The notes beneath the pieces are model-generated. The model had not been told where the DNA came from. It was given only the letters and a program-made list of their open reading frames with translations, and did no database searches. This document shows, piece after piece, positions 22,560 through 33,595 of a stretch of 64,000 nt of DNA; positions within the stretch are counted from its first letter, which is position 1, and each line of letters starts with the position of its first letter. The translations under genes and the position numbers were made by a program. Source of the stretch: Ursus arctos (Eukaryota > Chordata > Mammalia > Carnivora > Ursidae); contig NW_026622786.1 of the NCBI RefSeq assembly GCF_023065955.2, positions 52,747,438 through 52,811,437 of the forward strand. The letters are read 5' to 3'.

Positions 22560-22990
22560 ATCAATATAAACTATTGTTAGAATGGAGAAGATTGGATTTC
22601 AATTCTATTCCTGTTTTTTGTTTTTATGGAAGTAAGAACTGAGAAACTTGTTTATATGATTAAGTAGATGGGAAAGGACATTCTGTTAGGGCAATGTCAC
22701 TCAGCACTTTGAACTACTTCTGAGTGGTACATCAAGAAACACAGTTATGTGTCATCAAAAATAATTTTAATGATCTATCAGCTATTAACTTGGTTAGGTT
22801 TTCCCTCAGCTTTGTTAAAAACAAAAAATCAGAAACCATTTGACCGGAAAAAGGAATTGATATCCAGTCATTAGAGTCATTCAGTTCTCAATACCTTCAC
22901 CGATATTTTGAATTGCCTCTTTGTTTGGATATTTTTACAAATATCCTGAGAGTAATGGACCAAAAAATTTGAGATGAATTGGATGCACAC
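22560..22990 (-). pseudogene. hAT transposase-like remnant, copy 2
   Basis: Minus-strand text contains LSDIAL, then PFPST, a stop, and SYKQVSQFL, in the order of the common hAT C-terminal pattern LSxxAL-x(3)-PFxSTYLCEQxFS. It aligns codon by codon with copy 1 (DVAAAKLQFSSSDFCEQVFS). DNA similarity is plain upstream too: 'ccctcagctttgttaaaaac' at about 22804 versus 'ccctcaattttgttgcaagc' at about 15782, both followed by a 'gaaaccatttgacc'/'gaaagcacctgacc' block. At least four in-frame stops are visible, so it is dead. Extent upstream is uncertain. It sits about 500 bp beyond the 5' end of the HNRNPA3 pseudogene, in the same orientation as copy 1. Confidence 0.6.
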
Positions 22991-23509
22991 CTTTATTTTC
23001 TTGAAGTGGGAAGAGGACTGATTGAGAAAAGCAGTATGGGAAAAGAGGACGTGCACTTTTCCCAGGTCACTTTCTTAGGCAGATTAATTTGGGACCAGCA
23101 CGTGGAAGCTCAGGATCTGAAAATTTATTTCTTTAAGATTGTACATGCCTATGTCCCCCTTGGAAGTCCTTCTGATTTGTAAGATACACGTACCCCAGTC
23201 GGAAGATCACTGTCTCTCTCTATACTCTACCTGGAGTTGTCTGGGTTAGAAATAACAGAGGTTTAGTGCATAAAGTAGACACACTATAAAATTGAGTTCT
23301 ATTTCTTAAAATAATCTAATTTACTCAGAGCAGTGAGGAGTTGGAAGCTGGAAGTAGACCCATCCAGTGGGGAGGACCAGACCTTGGGGGAATGAGTGCA
23401 AATGCAGATTCAGATGGAAGAAATGAGGTCCGGCCATAAAGACGGTGTCCACAAGAATAAACAAAAGTAGGGACACAGTCAAAACTAGATTAAAAAGAAA
23501 AAAATCTCT

Positions 23510-23708
23510 GGGGCACCTGGGTGGCACAGCGGTTAAGTGTCTGCCTTCAGCTCAGGGTGTGGTCCCGGCGTTCTGGGATCGAGCCCCACATCGGGCTCCT
23601 CCGCTGGGAGCCTGCTTCTTCCTCTCCCACTCCCCCTGCTGTGTTCCCTCTCTCGCTGGCTGTCTCTATCTCTGTCGAATAAATAAATAAAATCTTAAAA
23701 AAAAAAAA
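23510..23708 (+). mobile_element. SINEC, sense
   Basis: GGGGCACCTGGGTGGCACAG head, B-box-like GGGATCGAGCCCC, AATAAATAAATAAAATCTT and A-tail. Target duplication not clear. Confidence 0.93.
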
Positions 23709-23852
23709 TCTTAGGACAAAAAGGCAGCTGTCCCAATGGGTGAGAAGGGAATAAAGAAGGAGACTCTGGAGTGATGGTAGTCAGCTTTGGAAAGGTTTAC
23801 CAAAGGCACGGTGAACATGAAATAAAATCTTAATCAGGAGACAGCAAATTGA

Positions 23853-24062
23853 GGGATGCCTGGGTGACTCAGTCAGTTAAGTGTATGCCTTCAGCTCAGG
23901 TCATGAACCTGGGGTTCTGGGATCAAGACCCATGTATGGCTCCCTGCTCAGTGGAATGTCTGCTTCTCCCTCTTCCTTTGCCCCTCCCCCCAATCATGCT
24001 CTCTTTTTCTCTCAAATAAATAAAATCTCAAAAAAAAAAAAAAAAGAAGAAGAAGAAGAAGA
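23853..24062 (+). mobile_element. SINEC, sense, with (GAA)n tail
   Basis: GGGATGCCTGGGTGACTCAG head; the poly-A tail has mutated into a short (GAA)n run at about 24045-24061. Confidence 0.9.
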
Positions 24063-24099
24063 CTGCAATTTGAATCACATTTCAGCAATCTACTTACTG

Positions 24100-24235
24100 A
24101 CTGCATAAACTAACTCCTCACCCCCAGTTTTCTGGAAGGTAAAATGGTACTCTTACATAGCTGTAGTTTGGATTAAATATACCAGGCAACATAGCGCCTG
24201 GTATATAATAAGTGATCAATAAATGGTTGCCATTT
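24100..24235 (+). repeat. MIR 3' part, sense
   Basis: 'gcaacatagcgcctggtatataataagtgatcaataaatggttgcc' matches the MIR 3' end. Confidence 0.7.
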
Positions 24236-24239
24236 GAAT

Positions 24240-24600
24240 AGGAACCACCCACGAACTTCCAGAACTACCCATGTCTCCCACGCTCACCTTTGTATCGTTC
24301 TTCCTCTTCTTCCTGGAAGAGAAGTCCCTCCATCCACACAAAATGAATTGGTCCTCCCCTGCTCTGAACCTCATCCTCTCAATTATCTCCTCTTTTGCAT
24401 TTTCCACTTCTCTCTCATTACCGGTTTCCCATTCTCATTATCTATGCCAGCTCAAGTCTTTCATATCTTGAACTCTCTTTCCTTCCCTTTTAGAAAAAAT
24501 TGTGTTCACTCCATGGTTCCTTTTCCTTATCTGTCATTCATGCCTTCACCTATTCAATCCCACTGAAATTCTTCTTATCAAGATGACCATTCAGTCCCTT
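24240..24600. other. Pyrimidine-rich intergenic stretch, no gene seen
   Basis: C/T-rich, with L2-like phrases but no assignable repeat. Overlapping short ORFs have no recognisable domain. Confidence 0.35.
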
Positions 24601-24653
24601 AACTCTCCCAACCATACCTGTTGAAGGCCTGCTCTGTGCCATTGGGAAGATCT

Positions 24654-24720
24654 GCCAGTTTACTGGGCCCAGTAAACACTGGAAGATCCCAGTTTACTGG
24701 GCCCAGTAAACACTGGGAAT
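24654..24720. repeat. Tandem 34-bp duplication carrying a perfect 20-bp palindrome
   Basis: GTTTACTGGGCCCAGTAAAC is its own reverse complement. It occurs at 24658-24677 and again at 24692-24711, each followed by ACTGG(G)AA. It lies inside an older interspersed repeat (24600-25030). Confidence 0.95.
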
Positions 24721-25234
24721 GCAGCCATAAACAAAACAAAATCCCTGTACTAATAGACTTCCCATTATAGTAGGGATGACAGACAATTAACTAAAAAATA
24801 CAGTATCATGTAGAGATAGGCACCATGGTGAGAAATTCTCCTGGATAAGGGGCTAGAAAGAGATGGGGAGCTATTTCACATAAAGTGGTCAAGGAAGTCC
24901 TCTTTGAGGAGATGGCATTTGAGTAGAGATTTGACCAAAATTAGGGTGTAAGACATGCAACTATCTGGGGGGGGGGGTAAAAAGAATTTGAGAAGAGGGA
25001 ACAGCAAGTACAAAGCTCTTAAGGCAAGTAGCCAAATGAGAAGGGAGAATGGACTCCTTAAATCCAACCAAAGGGCCCTTATCTGTATTAACTTAAAACA
25101 TTTACCAGCTGCTGATCACTTCCTCCATCTTGAAAATTCTCTCTATTGTCTTTTACCATGTCATTCTACTCTAGTTTTTCCTGCTTTTTTCCTGCTCATC
25201 CCATCTCACTTTCGCTCTGCAGCTCCTCATCCTG

Positions 25235-25700
25235 TACTTAATTTTTTTTAACTTTATTGAGGAATAATTGACAAATATAATTATATATAGTTAAAGTGTA
25301 TAAAGTGATTACCAAGTTCAAGATAATTAACACAACCATCACCTCACGTAGTTAACTATTTTTGTGGTAAAAATGCTTAAAATCTACTCTTGACAACTGT
25401 CAAGTGTTATTAACTATAGTTACCATGCTGTACATTAAACAGTCAGAACTTACTCTTCTTATAACTGAAAATCTCTACCTTTTGACCCACATCATCCCAT
25501 TTCCCCTCCCCCAGCCTCAGGCAACCACCCTTCTATTCTTTGTTTCTATGAAATCTCCCTTTTTTTTTTTTTTAAGATTCCACATATAAGTGATACCATA
25601 CATTATTTATCTTTCTCTGTCTGGCTTATTTCACTTAGCATAATGCCCTCTGGTTTCATTCTGCTATAGCAAATGGCACCTGATTCTTAAACAGGGGTAT
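25235..25700 (-). mobile_element. L1 3' end, antisense
   Basis: 'taactttattgaggaataattgacaaatataattatatatag' through 'tctgtctggcttatttcacttagcataatgccctctggtttcat' is the reverse complement of a mammalian L1M 3' end. Confidence 0.8.
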
Positions 25701-25734
25701 TATTTTCCTACAGCATTATCTCTGAACTGCTTTC

Positions 25735-26690
25735 CAAATCACTCTCTATTCTTTCATTCAGTGATATCAGCCGTGATTTTGGCTTTCGCAACCACCCATA
25801 TGTTGATGAAGACAAGGTTCATATTTCTAACCCATACTTCTTTTCTGAGCTCCGGATTCATGTATCCAATCGCTATGCACACCTCTACTGGGATATATCC
25901 TAGAAACTTCAAACTCAATACGTCTGTAGATGAGCTCATCACCTTTCCACATAAAGAAGCTTCTCGTATAGTATTCCCTATCTAAATTGCTGGGAAGCAC
26001 CATCTACCTAGTTGCCTAAGCCAGAAACCTAAATGTCTCCAAAATTTGTCCCACTTCCTTTCCCTCCATTTTTGAAGAGTCATAGGACCAGTCAACTCTG
26101 TCTACTATCGAGCTCTCCATGCCCAGTGCCACTGCCCCACGCAGAGCCTCCCCGGTTTCTTGCCATTTATGGTAATAAGTGGCAGCTTGCCAGCTGAACT
26201 TGCCAGCTTCTCCACTAGTCTCCTTGCTTCCAGTCTCTTAACCCCTGAACTTATTTTCTGCACTGACCCTAGAGTGCTCTCTATGAAATGTATATCCAAT
26301 CTTGTTACTTCCACAACTTAAAATTCTCCTCATTTCCATTAGAATAAAACCCATATTTCTTAGCAAGGAACATATGGTCCTTCAAGATTAGGCCCTACCT
26401 ACCTCTCCAACCTCAATATGCCATTATTCCCTGCATATATGTCTGCTTCTCTAAATCAATTACAATCACAACTTTAATCTGTTGTGTTCTCACCGATCTC
26501 CATGCCTTTGTATATGCTTCACGTTCTATACAGTCAATGCTAGCAAAATTCCATTTGATCCTACAGTCACAGTTGAATCTTACCAGCCTCTTCTCACTGC
26601 CCTTACTCCCAGCTGCGGCTATGTTAGGTGCTTGTTCTCTGGGTTTTGTGTTGCCTTAATACTTGCATACATCTTGGTCATTCCCTTGTA
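25735..26690 (+). repeat. L2 LINE 3' fragment
   Basis: 'attagaataaaacccatatttcttagcaaggaac', 'ggtccttcaagattaggccctacctacctctccaacc' and 'catgcctttgtatatgcttcac' follow L2 3' text. The L2 3' terminus resumes at about 27055-27175 beyond the SINE pair (gctctttgaggccaggatctg...aataaatg). Confidence 0.7.
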
Positions 26691-26694
26691 ACTT

Positions 26695-27045
26695 AATTTA
26701 TTTTATTTTATATTATTTTATTTATTTTAGAGAGGGAGAGAGAGAGAGAAGGAGAGGGAAGGAGCAGAAGGAGAGAGAGAGAATCTTTTTTTTTAAAGAT
26801 TTTTTTTATTTATTTGAGAGAGATCGAGAGAGAGACCAGGAGCGGGGTGAAGGGCAGAGGGAGAAGCAGGGAGAGAGCAGGGAGCCCGAACTGACTGAGC
26901 CACCCAGGTACCCTGAGAGACAGAATCTTGAACAGGCTTCATGCCCAGCGTGGAGCCCGAGTGGGGGCTCGATCTCACAACCTTGAGATCATGGAGCCGA
27001 AATCAAGAGTCGGATGCTTAACTGACTGAGCCACGCAGGCACCCC
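26695..27045 (-). mobile_element. Antisense SINEC split by a second antisense SINEC
   Basis: The inner copy (about 26787-26913, ending GCCACCCAGGTACCC) is inserted into the outer copy with target duplication GAGAGAGAGAATCTT / GAGAGACAGAATCTT. The outer copy resumes with 'gaacaggcttcatgcccagcg' and ends GCCACGCAGGCACCCC. The pair itself interrupts the L2 fragment. Confidence 0.85.
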
Positions 27046-27214
27046 TCCTTTGTGATTTTAAGTCTACTGACTTTTCTTCCCCTTATTTGTAAGCTCTTTG
27101 AGGCCAGGATCTGTGTCTTTCCTCTTTGCCCCCAGAGTGCAGCTTGGGATTTCACAATAAATGTTCTTTTGAAGGCATGAAGGGAAGAAAGAAATAACCA
27201 GATACAAGCGTGTT

Positions 27215-27440
27215 TCTTTTTTTTTTTTTTTTTAAGATTTTATTTATTTGACAGAGAGAGACACAGCGAGAGAAGGTGCACAAGCAGGGCGAGTGGAAGA
27301 GGGAGTAGCAGGGTTCCCAGCGGAGCAGGGAGCCCGAAGGGGGTGGAGGGGGCGGGGGGGGGGGGCTCGATCCCAGGACCCTGGGATCATGACCTGAGCT
27401 GAAGACAGACGCTTAACGACTGAGCCACCCAGGCACCCCT
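27215..27440 (-). mobile_element. SINEC, antisense young copy
   Basis: Full reverse-complement SINE with a long T-tract and a G-rich insert (about 27338-27364). Target duplication CAGATACAAGCGTGTT at 27199-27214 and 27441-27456, without mismatch. Confidence 0.95.
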
Positions 27441-28129
27441 CAGATACAAGCGTGTTAAGGAAGAATGCAGAAACTAGGAGGAGGATGAGGCCAGACACAA
27501 TGGGGAAAATAGACCAGACGTCCTAGGGCCCCTTCGATCCTTGAACTCTGATGAATCTCTAGGATGAGAAGACTGAAAATTAATAATGAAAGAAGACTTA
27601 CTTATGTTGTGATTCATCTCATTCATCTTGCTCCCTCTTTTCTGTCCTACAAAGAGAAGGAAGATATATTCAGACTCTGTAAGCCAATGGTTTTAGAGAT
27701 GCCATCATGTAATCATTTGCCTATTAAAGCCCAGCAATGCGTGATCCATCCTTCTGGGCATCGTCTTCCCTATTACCTGCCTTTTCATGAAGGGGGAAAA
27801 GAAATAAAAGACTCACTGAAGGAATATGTGGTTGTTTAATTTGGGCCTCTCTTGTATCCTCTAATAACCCGGCAAACTGGTAATTCTTATTCCTTGCTGT
27901 ATTACAAAGGATATATTATCCCTGCCCATTCTACTGCAGGAGAATAATGGTGTGGGGAAGGAAGAGAAAAGGACATTATTTTTCCAGGCCTCTTTTCCAA
28001 CAAAGAGGAAAAAGCTATCACTAAAGGGCTATGTGTTTTGCTAGGCACTGAATCTTTCTCTTTGGCAATATCTAAAATCCTCAGGTGAACCCAGAAATGC
28101 AACTTTTAGAAATATCTTCTATTGAACAA

Positions 28130-28640
28130 AAAGTATGAATAAATGAGAACATCGGTACGTGACACTTCTATGCTATATTATTTGACAAAAGACAAAAATA
28201 CAAGAAACCACTTGGATATGTGTTACAGGGGAATGTGTAAATAAAATATGGTATACTCTAAACTATGGATATTATGCATAAAAATAAAGTTAAATCTTGA
28301 TGTATTTACCCAGAGAAATGTCAATGAAAAATAGGTGAAAAACAGCAAGTGAGTGTATGAGTTTATATAGTTTCGTTTCAAAAGAGTATGACAAAAATCT
28401 CTGAAGATGTGCAAATATATATATATGTGTACATATATCTGGTGTATGTGTACATAGTTACATTTAAACACACACACATAGATAAGGTTGTGAAAAGATA
28501 TAAACCGAAATGTTCACAGTTGTTAGGGTGGGGGCAGCAGACTAAGCAGAAGAGGACATTGTTGACTGTCTTACACAATGGTATTGTTTGGTTTGTTGCC
28601 TCAGGCTGGCATTATGTTTGTACTTCAAAGTGAAGTTCCC
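28130..28640 (+). mobile_element. Old L1 3' end, sense
   Basis: 'aatatggtatactctaaactatggatattatgcataaaaa' and 'agtatgacaaaaatctctgaagatgtgc' resemble L1M 3' ends, with an internal AT/GT alternating stretch. Confidence 0.55.
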
Positions 28641-28650
28641 AATTTTAAAA

Positions 28651-28651
<1 letters not shown>

Positions 28652-28697
<46 letters not shown>
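28652..28697 (+). repeat. (CA)n microsatellite
   Basis: About 22 uninterrupted AC dinucleotides. Confidence 0.97.
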
Positions 28698-28698
<1 letters not shown>

Positions 28699-29309
28699 GA
28701 AAGATAAAAGTCTTCAACCAATGCTTTTAGTCTAAAAACCATTCTAACAAGTAGGAATCCTTTGGCTCATCTGAAAGGCTCCCCTAGCTAGCTTGTTACA
28801 GCAATATACCTGGAGAAAGAAGGGAAACCCAGCAACACCCTCTGGCCAGACTGCAGAAATCTGTCCTTGAATTGACCAGCCTGCTGAGGAACAGCATGGA
28901 GGGCCGTGGAAGCCCAAGCTCTGGAATGGTCCATCAGAACTCTGTGTTCTAAGGGAAGGAGAAAAGTAGAAAAAGGCTGCCTGATTGCCTCTTGGCTCTT
29001 AGCCAAAGGAGTTGCTCGTGGTGGGAGTGGAATTTTTCCATGGCAGAGGAAGAGGAAAAATCAGATCACATTTCCTAACAGGCAGAGCCCTATTTATTCA
29101 GGAAGATCTTGGGGCCCTTGCTGTTCATAACAGGAGCATGCTCACTGGGTCCTGCCTTGATTTAGTTATACCATGAGAAATCTTTTCTTTCTTTCCTCCT
29201 TTCCTTTCTTTCTTTCTTTGCTTTTTTTTCCCCCCTGGTCTTAAGTTTGCAGGTATTGCTCCCTAAAATGCAAAGGTTCTAGAAAAGTCCACGTGTGGCA
29301 ATTATTACA

Positions 29310-29650
29310 CTAAGTGCAAAATATGTTCTGTCATTTCATATAGTCCTCCTAACACCTCTAGGAAAGATTTATTGGCCGCGTTACCTTGGATCAATCACTT
29401 AGCCCCTCTGAGCCTCCATTTTCAGCTTCTGTAAAATGGGGATAACAACACCTCTTTCACAGAAGGTTTTGATTTTTTTTAAAGATTTTATTTATTATTT
29501 GACAGAGGGAGAGTGAGAGAGAGAGAACACAAGCAGGGGAAGCAGCAGAGGGAGAGGGAGAAGCAGGCTCTCCGCGGAGCTCACAGGTTTTTGAGGATTA
29601 AATGAGATAATGGATGCAAAGTATATAGCACACAACAATGCTTGATAAAT
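29310..29650 (+). repeat. MIR split by a truncated antisense SINEC
   Basis: MIR halves 'tagcccctctgagcctccattttcagcttctgtaaaatggggataac' and 'gaggattaaatgagataatggatgc...aacaatgcttgataaa' flank a SINE. Confidence 0.85.
29473..29580 (-). mobile_element. SINEC, antisense, 5'-truncated
   Basis: Only the tail-proximal part is present, from the T-tract to 'gcaggctctccgcggagc'; the tRNA-derived head is missing. The flanks CACAGAAGGTTTTGA and CACAGGTTTTTGA suggest a short imperfect target duplication. Confidence 0.85.
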
Positions 29651-30278
29651 TAATTTACTCAAAATACATTTCTACGTTAGGTCCTTACACGATATATGCA
29701 GCTTAATCAGGCAAGGACATTGCATTCGCTCTGAAAAGCAGTGACAAAGAAGAACCTATGAAACTCCTCGTGCTTCTATGAAGAAAACAAGACCCAGGAA
29801 CGAAAATAACTGGAGAAGGAGAAGATCAAGGCTGCTCTGCAGAAGACCACTGAGCCAGCTATCTCCCTGGCACAGAGCCAGGCCCGGAACAAGCGATACA
29901 CAGCCTGGGGTCCTGAAACTTTGATGAGACAGCCAGCCATCCGGGAGGGCAGGTGATGCCTCCCGACCAGGATTCCACAGCATCAGAAAGATAAATCCAG
30001 AGCACCAGCAGTCAGGAAAGACCGAGGGTGGGTTTTTGAGCATTTCATCCATTCCTTTATTCGGTAAACATTATAGAACACTTAGTATGTGACAGATGCG
30101 GCGTTCAGCTGCTACCCATAAAGAAAAGAGGAAGGCATGGTCCCTGCCAGTGGCCGCTCGCCGTCTGCGGGGAAGACAAGAACAAGTCTTTGCAGGACAG
30201 TGGGGTAGGTGCACGGCTGGTGCAGTCCAAGTTCAGTGGAGGCACAAAGGACCAGAGAGGATGTCAAGAAATGACCCT

Positions 30279-30479
30279 GGGGCGCCTGGGTGGCTCAGTC
30301 GTTAAGCGTCTGCCTTCGGCTGAGGGCATGATCCCGGCGTTCCGGGATCAAGTCCCACGTCAGGCTCCTCCGCTGGGAGCCTGCTTCTTCCTCTCCCACT
30401 CCCCCTGCTTGTGTTCCCTCTCTCACTGGCTGTCTCTCTGTCAAAATAAATAAATGAAATCTTAAAAAAAAAAAAAAAA
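30279..30479 (+). mobile_element. SINEC, full-length young copy
   Basis: GGGGCGCCTGGGTGGCTCAG head and A-tail of about 17. Target duplication AAGAAATGACCCT at 30266-30278 and 30480-30492, without mismatch. Confidence 0.95.
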
Positions 30480-30619
30480 AAGAAATGACCCTCTAATTTC
30501 TCAAATCTTCCACTTGAGCAAGGGGCAAGATGTTCTGTATAAAAAGCCCTGGGCTGAGACTCACGAGACAGCACTTCTAAATCCTTCCTGCTTCTCTTCG
30601 GCTTTGCACAAATATTTTC

Positions 30620-30815
30620 AACTCTCCGGGCCTTTGTGTCTCAACTGAACCACATGTTTCTTAAGGTTCAGGCAGTGACCTAAGCTTTCTGTACATCTAA
30701 GTTTCCTTGTCTGTAAAATGGGGATAGTAACAATACTTCCCTCCGAGGATGAAATGGCTTCATATTCGGAAAGTACTCAGAACAATGCCTGATTCACATA
30801 AACTTAAATAAAACA
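30620..30815 (+). repeat. MIR 3' part, sense
   Basis: 'agtttccttgtctgtaaaatggggatagtaacaatac' and 'gaaagtactcagaacaatgcctgattcac' follow MIR. Confidence 0.75.
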
Positions 30816-31044
30816 AATAGAACTGTCCTAATGGTGGGTCACCAGGTCCGTATTGTAAACTTCTTAGTGAAAGTCTCTTCTCTTAGGATACACTTCCAGG
30901 ACCCTATAAGCCCCAGTGGTGGGTCTTATATCATCGGACCATGCTGCCCACCAGCCTCCTTGTTGCCACCATCTACCAATCCTGGGGCCTCTGCAGTAGC
31001 TTCTGCTCATATGGGACTACACCCATCACAATCCCTGTCACCTC

Positions 31045-31232
31045 GGGCCACCTCGGTGGCTCAGTTGGTTAAGCATCTGCCTTCAGCTCAGGTCATGATC
31101 CCAGGGTCATAGGATCAAGCCCGGCGTCAGCCCAGAGCCTGTTTCTCCCTCTGCCGCTGCCTGCCACTCTCCCTGCTTGTGGTCTCTCTCTCTCTCTGAC
31201 AAATAAATTAATAAAATCTTAAAGAAGAAAAA
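31045..31232 (+). mobile_element. SINEC, sense
   Basis: GGGCCACCTCGGTGGCTCAG head to AATAAATTAATAAAATCTT, with an (CT)n/(TG) stretch inside. Confidence 0.9.
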
Positions 31233-31239
31233 AAAGTAA

Positions 31240-32220
31240 ATTAAATCTAAGTACTATTCTTTAAAAACAACAGCAAAAGCAATCCCCGTGATCACTTCAC
31301 CCACGAGTCTTCCAGACTCCTGCTATCTCTTCATCCACTCACTTGTCACGTTCTCTATCCTACCTGGGGAGCTCCTGCCCATGGGTCACACTCTCAACAC
31401 TGTCATTTTGACTTTTGACAGAATACGGTTTATTTTTATATTTACGTAGAGAGTTCCCACTCATCCCGTTTGTGCAGAGCTCTGAATAAAACATAGAGTG
31501 TTAAACAGGTCTCTAGTTTTTCTGATAAAGGGACTAAATGAGTCATAAGGTAAAGGGCTGGAATAATACTGCTAATGGAAAATTCAGTAAATCAATCCCA
31601 TTCCTAAAGCAGACGGATTTTTATTTTAGACATTTCTTAGTTGAAAGTTGTAGTCCTAAGAGATGAAACAGATAGTCTCTAACATTAAATAAATGGATGG
31701 AGCTGGGAGAGCCTTTGCATTGAGTCGTTCAAAAAGAATCTATATGTCAAGATTTTATTACGGCAAGAGACGGAAAATCTGTTAAAATTTAAGTAAGACC
31801 CTGTCTTCACTTCTAAAATATTCTAAATAAATTCTATTCTAATTTTTTCTAAATAAAATATTCCTCTACTCCCTCTTCCTGTCTTCACCAGCCCTCCTTC
31901 CTCTTCATTGTGGGCTTCCTTTCCTCTGGCCACATGCACAGAAGGGGCTCCTCTATCTTCAGCCCTCAATCAGCTAGGAGCCTTGGGACCCTGCTGCAGC
32001 CCACCCTCAGATTCCAGCCTTCCAGAGTCCGGATCCACTGACCCAGCCTCTGCAACTGCATGAGGACTCCAAATTTCTCACTTATACTTGAATTCTTCAC
32101 TGGGACTGAGAGCTCTCCTCTGAACCTCTGTCTACTTATTTGGGTCTTCACATCCTGCTTACCCTTGCTGGAGTCCCAGCTGTCACTAGTTGTGAGACCT
32201 GGGACAAGTAACCTTAGCTT
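31240..32220. other. Intergenic, no gene seen
   Basis: Unique-looking sequence with short ORFs (60-119 codons) lacking any recognisable domain. Confidence 0.45.
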
Positions 32221-32225
32221 TCTGA

Positions 32226-32440
32226 TTCTTCTTCTTCTTCTTCTTCTTCCTCCTCCTCTTCTTCTTCTTCTTTTAGTTCAATATATTTTATTCATTTTCG
32301 AGTATTTACGATTTATGCTTCTCTTTCTCAGTAATCAACGACATAAGTTGAGATGCCAAAACTATGTTTTGCTGTGTGACTTTCAACAGGGATCGAACCT
32401 GCAGCCTATGCCCCATTGAAAAATGCTACCATAATGAACT
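32226..32440 (-). mobile_element. tRNA-like SINE-type element, not SINEC
   Basis: On the minus strand 'ggttagttcattatggtagc' is followed by a T-arm-like hairpin (GCAGG-TTCGATC-CCTGT, about 32400-32384) with an exact B-box core GGTTCGATCCC. Next come unrelated sequence, AATAAAATATATTGAA, and a (GAA/GGA)n tail at 32226-32273. The acceptor stem does not pair, so it is not a working tRNA gene. The head differs from the abundant SINEC. Boundaries and family are uncertain. Confidence 0.45.
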
Positions 32441-32448
32441 AACCAACT

Positions 32449-32510
32449 TAAAAAAAAAAAGAAAGAAGGAAGAAAGGAAGAAAGGAAGGAGGGAGGGACA
32501 GAAGGGAGGA
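32449..32510 (+). repeat. Purine-rich (GGAA)n-like tract
   Basis: A-run followed by AAAGAAGGAAGAAAGGAAGG repeats. Confidence 0.8.
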
Positions 32511-32899
32511 TCTCCATTTTCTGCACCTCATCAGGGCTGTTGAGAGGATATAATGAGTGTGATGGGTAGATACAGGTGTGGCTATAGGTTAGGATACAAA
32601 CAGAGATGCCTAAATATTCAAGAAACATAAGTTCTCTTCTCTGCCTACCTTTCACTCATCTCAGGTTTGGGTGCCATGTGCATTGCTTCAAGCATCCTTG
32701 AGTCTCCATGAAAGCCTGGGTTTCCCATCCCTTCACAGACAGTGAGTGCACTGCAGTTTGAAAAGCACTTCACTAGATTATTCACTGGGGTTCAACTCAA
32801 AGTCATCGCATCTATGAAACTGCCACTGATCCTTCTATCCGACCTCTCCACTTACCTCCATCTGGGCACTGTTATTTACTTTCTCCTGTGCTTCCCTCT

Positions 32900-32962
32900 A
32901 CCCAACCACTCACGCATCCATCCGTCCATGCCTCCACCCACCCATGCCTCCATCCATCCTTG
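32900..32962 (+). repeat. (CCAT)n-like simple repeat
   Basis: Imperfect CATCCATC/CACCCACC units. Confidence 0.8.
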
Positions 32963-33229
32963 AATCTGCAAGCACAGTGAAGGCTTAATATGGCAAGACA
33001 CTCTCCTTACTGATGAAGATAAAAAGATAAACCAACTCTACACACTCCTTTCCCTCAGAGAGCTCCGGTCTTGTGGCGAAGGTAGCTAGTTTATAGACAA
33101 TTACAAGATAATGATGCGTGCTATTTGGTCAGCAGTCACAAATATTTACTTTTTGCTGGGATAAGAGTTTGGACGGGAGGCTATGGAGCTAAAGCGGGGC
33201 AGGGGACACCTCACTCAGCCAATGAGATT

Positions 33230-33595
33230 AGCATTGACATCCAAGCTGCTCTAATCCTTTAAGTCTCAGCCTATGCATTTTTCCTCCAGGAAGCTTTCTC
33301 TGATAACCCTCTACCAGGTGCTCTATGCTCTATGTTACAGGAATCAGCCTGCCAAAATGCCAAGGAAATACATCCCCAGTCTTGGAACAGCATGTGCAAA
33401 AGTCTGCAGGCTGATAAGATCAAGGAGCATGTGGTGTGTATATTAATATATCCCCCACATTGCCATGATTTTTGTACATACCCACTCCCCTACTCATCTG
33501 TGAGTTCCATAAGGACAGGAGCTATGACTTGTTGACCTCTATATTTCCAGCACCTACCGTAGTGCCTGGCATAGAGTAGGTGTTCAATAAATATA
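33230..33595 (+). repeat. L2 LINE 3' end, sense
   Basis: 'ctccaggaagctttctctgataaccc' at the start; 'gtgagttccataaggacaggagctatgac' and 'gtgcctggcatagagtaggtgttcaataaata' at the end are classic L2 3' text. Confidence 0.8.

Noticed and set aside
28652..28697. CRISPR-like or other array
   Set aside because: Simple dinucleotide repeat in vertebrate DNA; no spacers, no cas genes.
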